DNA of 5,445 nt from an uncultured Pirellula sp. (lineage in GTDB: Bacteria > Planctomycetota > Planctomycetia > Pirellulales > Pirellulaceae): assembly GCA_903837255.1 (NCBI GenBank), contig CAILTZ010000893.1, positions 1 through 5,445 on the forward strand, read 5' to 3'. The position numbers and the translations under genes were made by a program. Shown here in pieces: positions 1-5,445 of this stretch. Each line of letters opens with the position of its first letter. Position 1 is the first letter of the stretch. Under the pieces are notes generated by a model. It was not told where the DNA came from, did not search any database, and saw only the letters and a list, made by a program, of their open reading frames with translations.

Positions 1-410
1 ATGTCCTCTTCTGGCTCAGGCCAATGGATTTGGTACAGGTCGATCGTCTCTACTTGCAGTCGACGCAGACTCTCCTCGCACTCCTTGCGTATCGATGCTG
101 CTTTCAAGCATTTGATGATTTGCCGGTTTTCATCCCAACTGCGTTCGCATTTGGTGAACACGTAGGGTTTGGTTCCCGAGTACTGCTTGAGCGCCTCGGC
201 GACGACTCGTTCGGAGTGGCCAAGTCCGTACACAGCGGCCGTATCGATCCAGTTGACTCCAGTCTCCAAAGCAGCGTGGATCGCGCGGATGCTCTCGGAA
301 TCATCCTGTTTGCTCCACGAGAACGCCCAGCCATCGCCACCGATGGCCCAAGCCCCGATTCCTACGGGGGTAATCATGAGATCCGAGTTACCCAGCTGTC
401 GCTTGTCCAT
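1..410 (-). CDS. Aldo/keto reductase, N-terminal part (cut by left window edge)
   Basis: Reading the minus strand from the ATG at 410-408 gives 136 codons with no stop before the window edge. The start MDKRQLGNSDLMITPVGIGAW is the usual first strand of an NAD(P)H-dependent aldo/keto reductase (TIM barrel, cytosolic). These enzymes reduce aldehydes or ketones to alcohols. All four catalytic tetrad residues are visible: Asp56 in NWIDTAAVYG, Tyr61 five residues later, Lys87 in YVFTKCE, and His129 in DLYQIHWP. GHSER (64-68) follows the tyrosine, as is usual for the family. The layout resembles the YajO/Tas/general-stress-protein-69 type rather than short eukaryotic-type AKRs. About the first 40 percent of a normal 310-330 residue enzyme is present; the cofactor-binding C-terminal half is outside. 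The start fits the family N-terminus well, although only an A-rich stretch and no clear Shine-Dalgarno precedes it. The substrate cannot be told. It is divergent from the gene at 629. Confidence 0.95.
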   Translation of the reverse strand, partial: MDKRQLGNSDLMITPVGIGAWAIGGDGWAFSWSKQDDSESIRAIHAALETGVNWIDTAAVYGLGHSERVVAEALKQYSGTKPYVFTKCERSWDENRQIIKCLKAASIRKECEESLRRLQVETIDLYQIHWPEPEED

Positions 411-628
411 TTTCTTTTTAACTTGTTCTTTATCAACTTGAGTCAGGCAAATTCGTTCTAGAACGAATTTGTCTTGGTGCAGAGAAGGGTTCGAGGGACC
501 AGATTCTAGCTTCTCGAAGCATATTTGTTCAGATGTGGTTCTCGGCGCTGCTTCTATTCCCGGAAGAAATATGCGAAAATCAGCACGAGGATTGTTTTGT
601 TTGCCCGTCGACTTTTGAATGAGTTTTT
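411..628. other. Divergent intergenic region, 218 bp
   Basis: This gap lies between two genes transcribed away from each other, so it should hold a promoter for each; a terminator is not expected. I find one strong element, the palindrome at 448-471. Weaker items are a second TTCTAG word at 504-509, also present at the palindrome centre, and a small GCTTC-TC-GAAGC hairpin at 509-520. No convincing -35/-10 pair could be picked by eye in either direction. Planctomycete promoters are often poor matches to the E. coli consensus, so absence of a match says little. The short open frames crossing the gap have no recognisable protein character. The stretch contains no GATC, although that word is frequent in the rest of the window. 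Confidence 0.7.
448..471. promoter_or_regulatory. Perfect 24-bp palindrome, candidate operator
   Basis: The half-site CAAATTCGTTCT is followed immediately by its exact reverse complement with no spacer, giving 12 paired positions around a central CTAG. The match stops exactly at both ends (G447 does not pair with T472). It ends 37 bp upstream of the reductase ATG and 157 bp upstream of the GTG at 629, where an operator for the reductase promoter could sit. The absence of a loop and of a following T-run argues against an intrinsic terminator. The symmetry is typical of a site bound by a dimeric helix-turn-helix regulator, but which regulator is unknown. No regulator gene is visible in the window. 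Confidence 0.6.
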
Positions 629-631
629 GTG
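619..631 (+). promoter_or_regulatory. Start region of the large membrane protein: in-frame stop, weak GAG, GTG start
   Basis: An in-frame TGA at 620-622 lies two codons before GTG 629-631, so the reading frame cannot extend further upstream. The only Shine-Dalgarno-like match is GAG at 621-623, five bases before GTG, which is weak. An ATG at 619-621 opens a different frame that ends after 23 codons at 688-690; it shows no protein character and overlaps the gene start. The GTG start is therefore chosen mainly from frame limits and from the protein-like sequence that follows it. Confidence 0.5.
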
Positions 632-3600
632 TCCCAAACGCCTGTTGCCAACCGAATCCAGGAATTGCGAGGGGCGGTATCGACTGCTGACCCAACCGCT
701 TACTTGGTCGAAGGTCGGGTGATGCGACGGCTTCTGAGGAAGCGGTCCAAGCATCCGAGTCTGGCCGTGGTGCTTCCGCACGGCGAGAGCCAAGTTGTAT
801 CGGCTGAGGATGTTTTTTCAACGATCCTCCCAGACGAGCTCGGGCTCGGCTCTGCCCTGGGAGTTACCGGCGATGTGATTCTGCTGCAACTGCCGAGTGT
901 GGATCAGTTGGAGCACTGGCCACTTGAGGATCTCAAGCTGCTGCTCTGGCGTCGACTCTTTCATGCCCAACTGGACCGTGAGTTGAACTATCTTCACGAT
1001 CCACAGCGATTGGCCTTTGTCCAGTCCCAGATCGATTCGCTCGGACAGGTCGAATTTGACGAAGCCCATCACGTGCTTCGCAACGAAATGCGACTGCTGG
1101 TTCCTGATTCGCGAGTCGAGGCTTTTCGTGAATGGGTAGCTCACTACTGGGAGTTCCACGTCTTTGATCCAGGACGGATCGAAACATGGTTTCCATCGAT
1201 GCATCAGATCGAGCAACTCGATCCCAAGATGCGACTGAAGCTGCCCATCGAGGAGATCTTGGCCAGGACCAAAATCGTTGGTGCAGCATCGATCGAAGCC
1301 CAGAGTCGCGAAGCCCAAGACGAGACGGTACTGAAGAATACGCAAAAGGGTTGGTCGATCGAATTGACCCAGGGGACATCGGAGCGAAAGTACCTCTGGT
1401 ACATGCGGCGACGCGATCGTTCCACCGAAAGGGGCAATACGGTCCGAGCCATCTCCTCGTCGCTTCGAGCCGCGCGCTCTGCTCCGTCGAGGAGTAAGCG
1501 GTCCAAGGCCGAGTCGACGGCGGAATCCGATTTGCGATTGTTTGTGAAAAGATTGCGTGAAGCGATCGGTTTTCCGGCAACCGATAGCAACGACTGGCAT
1601 GCGGTATTGATGGCTTTAGCCCAAAACGCCATCCAAGGTTTTTGGAACTCCGAAAAGCGTCTTTTGTATGATCTTCAAAAAGTCTGCCTCGACAAAGAAC
1701 GGATATCCTATCGTGTCGACCTGCTGCGTTGGGTGACGTCTTTGGGTGCCAAGCCTCTTCGTAGACCCTTGTACAATTTGCAAGAGGTTCAGATGGCCAA
1801 GCATCTTGCGAGCGCCACGGCAAGGTTGGTGCAGGTGCGTTTAAGCGGCATTGAGCGCGAGAAGCTGACGATGTTGCTCGAACAAGCTTCACATCAAGCC
1901 GACAAGCAGATGCGTTCGAGGATACGCGAGCCACTTCGCAAGACACTCCTTGAAGTCGGGATGTCCCCCTCCTCGTTTCCTGAACGCGTGGCGATGGACA
2001 AGCTCGTCGAGGATGCGCTGGATTGCATCTCCGAGAGAGGCTACATCTCGATGGGATACTTCCGAGATGCTGTCAGCAAAAACGACTTAAAACTTCCCGA
2101 TTTGCACGGGCTCAGGGAGGCTTGGTCGGGCGACCGCTTGCTCAAGGCGGATGATCGATTGGATCAGGTTCTCGATGGTGTTTATCGCCGAGGCGATTTT
2201 TATCTTCGATGGATTCAGATGATCAGCGCCATGTTCTTTGGGACCAGGAAGGGTCGATTCGCAACGCTGTTTCTTATCATCCCTTTCGGTGGCGCACTGG
2301 TTCTCATCGAGAGTATCAGCCACATATGGCATAAGATCGAAGCATGGACCGGACGCCATCCTGGCGGAAGCAAGGCTTTGGCGCAAGGCGATCAAGACAC
2401 GGTCAAACCGCAAGATAGCGATTCTATGGCCGAATCGAGCCACGCGGTCGAGCCGGAGAGAACGCCTCGTGAAATTCCACTGCTTGGCGATCCACAAGAC
2501 GAGACGGCTGTGAAATCGGACACAGATCCCTCGAGCACATGGAAACCGATGGACCGCTTCAGCCTGATCGACGCGGATCCCCAAGACCAGACGGTGTTGG
2601 TACCGCCCAAGACGGCGGACCAAGCGGTCGATCAGATCGTTACGAATCAGCTGAACATAATTCCGATGGTGATCCTTTTGGGGTTTTTCTTGATGGCTCT
2701 GATCCATCTACCCCGTTTTCGCTCGGGACTCTGGAAGATACTTCGCTGGATCGGTCAGATCCTCTACGCCCTGTGCATCCGATTGCCACAGAAGCTTCTG
2801 CCCTGGGATCTTATACGATCCATCCTAGAGAATCCCTGGACGCAATCGAGTTGGGCTTATGCGATCAAACCTGGAATCCTGATCATGGCCATCGAGTGGT
2901 TGGTGCATCGGACTTGGTCTGGGACGTCCGGCCAGTATTTGCGGATGATTGGAGAAGGAATCGTCTTGAGCGGTATGCTGAATTCCAGGATAGGCCGGGA
3001 TGTCCAAGAGTCGGTCATTGAAGCCGTGGGAAGTGCATGGAATTTGGTGAGGCTTCGCTGGTTTGTCATGGCGATCGACTGGATTGTGGAATTTTTCCGG
3101 AGCATGCTGCTGGTCTTCGAGCGATTCCTTTATGCAGTCGACGAATGGCTCAGGTTCCACAGCCAAGAGAGCGTGCTATCGCTGATTGCAAAGGCAATCT
3201 TGGGGTTCGTCTGGTCGGTGATTTCCTTTCTCATCAGAATCTACATCAACTTGTTGATCGAACCGACGCTCCACCCAGTAAAGCACTTTCCGGTCGTGAC
3301 CGTCGCGCACAAGATCTTCTTGCCAGTGTTGCTGATTTTGGCTGTCAACATGGAGGCGATCTTGAGCAGGTACATGAACAAAGCCTTGGCCATGTCGATC
3401 ACATGGTTCAACATCGTGTTCCTTCCTGGATTTTTCGGATTCGCGGTTTGGGAGCTCAAAGAGAATTGGCGACTGTTTCGTCGAAACCGTTGGAAGAACC
3501 TTGGAGCCATTTCCGTCGGTAGTCACGGAGAGACCGTCGAGCGATTGCTCCGGCCAGGCTTTCACTCCGGTACGTTGCCCAAGCTCTTTCGGAGCATGCG

Positions 3601-4303
3601 TCGGCTGGAAAATGAGTCCGCCTCAGTCAAACGTTTCACCAAGCGCCGAGGGACGCTCAAGAAGCTTCATCATGTCACCGAGTACGTGCATCGATTTGTC
3701 GATCGAGATTTGGTTGCATTGGTCAACCAGAGTATGGACCAGCATGCGGGCCGACTCGTATGCACCGATGTCAAGGCTTCGACCAACAGCTTGTCGATCC
3801 ACCTGGAGCTAAGGGACACCCATGCGGATTGTTCCGCATCCGGTCCCCTGGAGCTTGTGATCCAAGAGCAAAGCGGTTGGGTGGTCGCCTGGACACGCAG
3901 AGCCGGATGGCTGGACTTAGCCCCCGAGAAAACACATCGAACATTCGATCTAGCATTGCTGGGTTTCCTCCGAAAATGCGGTGTGTTTTTGGTTCGTGCT
4001 CAAGTCGATTCGGAGTTTGCCAAGGGTCGTCCATACGATGTCCAGGACCATGGCTTGGTCGTATGGTCCGATGATTCGTTCAAGGACGAGTGCTTTGTGA
4101 AGCTTGAAGGGCCCCATGTTTCGAGTTTTCATCCTAGCGGGCTGGCCAAGAAATTGGGGCTTTCAGAGGTGCCAGATCGCCGCTGGATATTTGCAGCCAG
4201 CGAAACGACTTGGGACCAGTGGGAGAAAGCCTGGGAAGAGCTCGTCGGCCAAAAGCCGGCGGATGGCCCAATGACCCAAAAAGGGGGGAATGCGATAGAA
4301 TGA
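629..4303 (+). CDS. Large multi-pass membrane protein of unknown function (1224 aa)
   Basis: I do not recognise a named family, but the style, including stretches such as AYLVEGRVMRRLLR, LLYDLQKVCLDKERISY and NDLKLPDLHGL, recalls large uncharacterised planctomycete proteins (memory, not a search). Visible layout: residues 1-255 are soluble, mostly helical, without a signal peptide. About 260-300 is an Arg/Ser/Lys-rich, probably disordered stretch. About 300-540 is helical and charged, and includes a conserved-looking block at 345-383. TM1 is near 544-563. About 565-675 is an acidic low-complexity linker with repeated QD-x-T-V motifs. TM2 is near 676-694, followed by amphipathic Trp-rich helices. 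Further hydrophobic segments lie near 746-760, 811-830, 849-877, 897-912 and 921-942. A strongly basic stretch (944-956) then precedes the block SHGETVERLLRPGFHSGT (965-982). A mixed alpha/beta or beta-rich soluble domain spans about 1015-1210. By the positive-inside rule both termini are probably cytoplasmic. GTG at 629 is the first possible start because TGA occurs in frame at 620-622; the next candidate, ATG at 722, would remove conserved-looking sequence. It overlaps the downstream peptidase gene by four bases. Confidence 0.93.
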   Translation: MSQTPVANRIQELRGAVSTADPTAYLVEGRVMRRLLRKRSKHPSLAVVLPHGESQVVSAEDVFSTILPDELGLGSALGVTGDVILLQLPSVDQLEHWPLEDLKLLLWRRLFHAQLDRELNYLHDPQRLAFVQSQIDSLGQVEFDEAHHVLRNEMRLLVPDSRVEAFREWVAHYWEFHVFDPGRIETWFPSMHQIEQLDPKMRLKLPIEEILARTKIVGAASIEAQSREAQDETVLKNTQKGWSIELTQGTSERKYLWYMRRRDRSTERGNTVRAISSSLRAARSAPSRSKRSKAESTAESDLRLFVKRLREAIGFPATDSNDWHAVLMALAQNAIQGFWNSEKRLLYDLQKVCLDKERISYRVDLLRWVTSLGAKPLRRPLYNLQEVQMAKHLASATARLVQVRLSGIEREKLTMLLEQASHQADKQMRSRIREPLRKTLLEVGMSPSSFPERVAMDKLVEDALDCISERGYISMGYFRDAVSKNDLKLPDLHGLREAWSGDRLLKADDRLDQVLDGVYRRGDFYLRWIQMISAMFFGTRKGRFATLFLIIPFGGALVLIESISHIWHKIEAWTGRHPGGSKALAQGDQDTVKPQDSDSMAESSHAVEPERTPREIPLLGDPQDETAVKSDTDPSSTWKPMDRFSLIDADPQDQTVLVPPKTADQAVDQIVTNQLNIIPMVILLGFFLMALIHLPRFRSGLWKILRWIGQILYALCIRLPQKLLPWDLIRSILENPWTQSSWAYAIKPGILIMAIEWLVHRTWSGTSGQYLRMIGEGIVLSGMLNSRIGRDVQESVIEAVGSAWNLVRLRWFVMAIDWIVEFFRSMLLVFERFLYAVDEWLRFHSQESVLSLIAKAILGFVWSVISFLIRIYINLLIEPTLHPVKHFPVVTVAHKIFLPVLLILAVNMEAILSRYMNKALAMSITWFNIVFLPGFFGFAVWELKENWRLFRRNRWKNLGAISVGSHGETVERLLRPGFHSGTLPKLFRSMRRLENESASVKRFTKRRGTLKKLHHVTEYVHRFVDRDLVALVNQSMDQHAGRLVCTDVKASTNSLSIHLELRDTHADCSASGPLELVIQEQSGWVVAWTRRAGWLDLAPEKTHRTFDLALLGFLRKCGVFLVRAQVDSEFAKGRPYDVQDHGLVVWSDDSFKDECFVKLEGPHVSSFHPSGLAKKLGLSEVPDRRWIFAASETTWDQWEKAWEELVGQKPADGPMTQKGGNAIE
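2390..2602 (+). repeat. Protein-level repeat of a QD-x-T-V motif in the linker of the large membrane protein
   Basis: Within the low-complexity linker three related motifs occur: DQDTVK (residues 588-593), DPQDETAVK (621-629) and DPQDQTVLV (650-658), about 30 residues apart. A fourth relative, AQDETVLK (229-236), lies far upstream in the N-terminal domain. The codons are similar but not identical (CAAGAC followed by GAG or CAG and ACG), so this is either old duplication or convergence on a short linear motif rather than a recent DNA repeat. The surroundings are rich in Asp, Glu, Ser, Pro and Thr and predicted disordered. The role is unknown. Confidence 0.45.
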
Positions 4304-4335
4304 ATAGCCTAAAGAGCCTTGAGAGAATACCTATG
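4282..4335 (+). promoter_or_regulatory. Two competing translation starts for the peptidase T gene
   Basis: ATG 4300-4302 overlaps the TGA stop (4301-4303) of the upstream gene and is preceded, ten bases away, by the purine run AGGGGGGA (4282-4289). A second in-frame ATG at 4333-4335 has GAGAGA (4321-4326) six bases upstream. Peptidase T homologues usually begin only a few residues before the block matching LLDRFLQYV, which fits the second ATG. The ATGA overlap is a classic coupling arrangement and favours the first. The choice changes the protein by 11 residues and leaves the catalytic domain untouched. Confidence 0.5.
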
Positions 4336-5445
4336 CACATCAACAGCGGGCGTTTGCTCGATCGATTCCTTCAATACGTGAAAATTGGAACGACTGCCAA
4401 TCCCAATACCCAAGACTACCCCAGCAGCCGAGGCCAATGGCTATTGGGCGAGTTGCTTGTCAAACAAATGAAGTCCTTTGGGATCGAGGATGCCGAGCAA
4501 GACGTCCACGGATTGGTTTGGGGTACGGTCCCGGCGACGTGCACAGGCCCGTCACCAACAAGCCCAATACCTACGATCCTGTTTAACGCGCATCTGGATA
4601 CATCACCCGAGGCCCCTGGGGACCATTGCAAACCGGAAGTGATCGAGCAGTATGCGGGCGGCGATATCCCGCTTGCTTGCGGGGATCACATCCAAGTCTC
4701 GCAGACCCCAGAGCTCGAGCGACTCCTGGGAAAGACGCTCGTGGTGACCGACGGGCGGACCCTTCTAGGTGCGGATGACAAGGCCGGGGTGGCGGCTATT
4801 ATGGAAATGGCCAACTACTTGATGGAACGACCGGAGATCCCGCATGGGCCTTTGAGAATTCTTTTTACTTGCGACGAAGAGATAGGGCGTGGAACGCGAC
4901 ACTTTGATTTGAACAAGGCCGGTTCGATCGCCGGCTACACCCTCGATGGAGGGGCTTCGAGCACGATCGACGTCGAAACCTTTTCGGCGGACCTTGCCAC
5001 CGTCAAATTCTACGGACACAACACCCACCCCTCGGTCGGCAAGGGGAAGATGGTCAATGCGCTCAAGGCCGCTGCGCGGTTCGTCGCGGAATTGCCCAGC
5101 GATAGGCTTTCGCCAGAGACGACCTGCGATCGAGAGGGGTTTCTGCATCCGTATGTCTTCCAAGGTTCCGTGTCGCAGGCCAGCGTGCAGATCCTGCTCA
5201 GGGATTTTGAGACTCCCAAGCTGGCGCAATACGCCTCGATGCTACGTAGGATGGCCGACGAAATGGTTCGCGACCAGCCGCGACTGAGCGTTGAAGTCCA
5301 CATCGAAGAGCAGTATCGCAATTTGGGTGACAAGCTCCGCGAATTCCCAATCGCAGCCGACCTCGCCGAAGAGGCCTACAAGAGGCTTGGGCGCGATCCC
5401 AAGCAGGATGCGATCCGCGGAGGAAGCGACGGGTCGCTGATGTCC
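4300..5445 (+). CDS. pepT: Peptidase T (aminotripeptidase, M20 family), C-terminus cut by right edge
   Basis: The protein releases the N-terminal residue from tripeptides in the cytosol using a di-zinc centre, and normally serves the last steps of peptide breakdown. The 382 codons present carry the M20 ligands in order: His98 and Asp100 in NAHLDTSP; Asp159 in LLGADDKAG, the bridging Asp; Glu193 (general base) and Glu194 (metal ligand) in CDEEIGRG; and Asp216 in YTLDGG. The dimerisation/lid-domain motif YGHNTHPSVGKGKMVNA (238-254) and the block EEQYRN near 331-336 also match peptidase T. IRGGSDGSLMS closes the window, so about the last 30 residues, including the final His ligand, lie outside (the E. 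coli enzyme is 408 residues). Numbering assumes ATG 4300; ATG 4333 would shorten it by 11. Cys191 before DEE, where Pro is common, is a small departure. Close M20 relatives (PepT-like, di-/tripeptidase) are the only serious alternatives. It is probably cotranscribed with the gene at 629. Confidence 0.95.
   Translation, partial: MNSLKSLERIPMHINSGRLLDRFLQYVKIGTTANPNTQDYPSSRGQWLLGELLVKQMKSFGIEDAEQDVHGLVWGTVPATCTGPSPTSPIPTILFNAHLDTSPEAPGDHCKPEVIEQYAGGDIPLACGDHIQVSQTPELERLLGKTLVVTDGRTLLGADDKAGVAAIMEMANYLMERPEIPHGPLRILFTCDEEIGRGTRHFDLNKAGSIAGYTLDGGASSTIDVETFSADLATVKFYGHNTHPSVGKGKMVNALKAAARFVAELPSDRLSPETTCDREGFLHPYVFQGSVSQASVQILLRDFETPKLAQYASMLRRMADEMVRDQPRLSVEVHIEEQYRNLGDKLREFPIAADLAEEAYKRLGRDPKQDAIRGGSDGSLMS

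Noticed and set aside
24..461. 145-codon plus-strand open frame opposite the aldo/keto reductase
   Set aside because: The minus strand encodes an unmistakable reductase with the full catalytic tetrad in the same DNA, so the plus frame is a shadow.
448..471. Palindrome read as an intrinsic terminator
   Set aside because: It has no loop, no downstream T-run, and lies between divergent genes where no transcript ends.
490..518. TTCGAG (490-495) and CTCGAA (513-518) as an inverted repeat
   Set aside because: Only six pairs across a 17-base spacer, well within chance for this sequence.
619..690. 23-codon open frame (ATG 619) that could be a leader peptide for the large gene
   Set aside because: It runs past the GTG start in another frame, has no codon pattern suggesting attenuation, and has no better ribosome binding site than the main gene.
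525..722. 65-codon plus-strand open frame bridging the gap and the start of the large gene
   Set aside because: It is Arg/Cys-rich, has no ribosome binding site, and overlaps the large gene in another frame.
818..1600. 260-codon minus-strand open frame
   Set aside because: It is antisense to the same gene and overlaps another antisense frame. It has no recognisable protein features.
933..1946. 337-codon open frame on the minus strand inside the large membrane-protein gene
   Set aside because: It lies wholly opposite the plus-strand gene, has odd composition (many Arg, Ser, Cys), and shows no domain or start signals. It is an antisense shadow of codon structure.
2087..2707. 206-codon minus-strand open frame
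   Set aside because: It is antisense to the linker and TM1 region. Its His/Arg/Gln-rich composition is expected from reverse reading of that DNA.
4765..5229. 154-codon minus-strand open frame opposite the peptidase
   Set aside because: The plus strand carries all the expected M20 metal ligands in order. The minus frame has no coherent features.

Overview
The window looks like ordinary chromosome of a planctomycete, probably Pirellulaceae-like. This is an inference from protein style, not a proven assignment. The main clue is a very large membrane protein whose sequence style I associate with uncharacterised planctomycete proteins. Base composition is moderate, a little over half G+C by eye, and GATC/CGATC words are conspicuously frequent. 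I see no insertion sequence, tRNA, rRNA, CRISPR array or phage gene.

Layout: bases 1-410 hold the N-terminal part of an aldo/keto reductase on the minus strand, running off the left edge. Bases 411-628 are a divergent intergenic region that must carry the 5' signals for both directions. Its one outstanding element is a perfect 24-bp palindrome (448-471), 37 bp from the reductase start codon. Bases 629-4303 (plus strand) encode a 1224-residue multi-domain integral membrane protein of unknown function. It has a large soluble helical N-terminal half, a first membrane segment, a disordered acidic linker with a repeated QD-x-T-V motif, a cluster of membrane segments, and a soluble C-terminal domain. 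It starts at GTG, directly after an in-frame stop. Bases 4300-5445 encode most of a peptidase T-type aminotripeptidase (M20 metallopeptidase), overlapping the stop of the big gene by ATGA and running off the right edge.

The two plus-strand genes look like a translationally coupled operon. The reductase is divergently transcribed and may share or neighbour regulatory DNA with them. Nothing in the sequence shows a biochemical link between the peptidase and the membrane protein. The most interesting unexplained items are the large membrane protein, its repeated threonine motif, and the palindrome. I do not see convincing evidence of a new defence or mobile system here.
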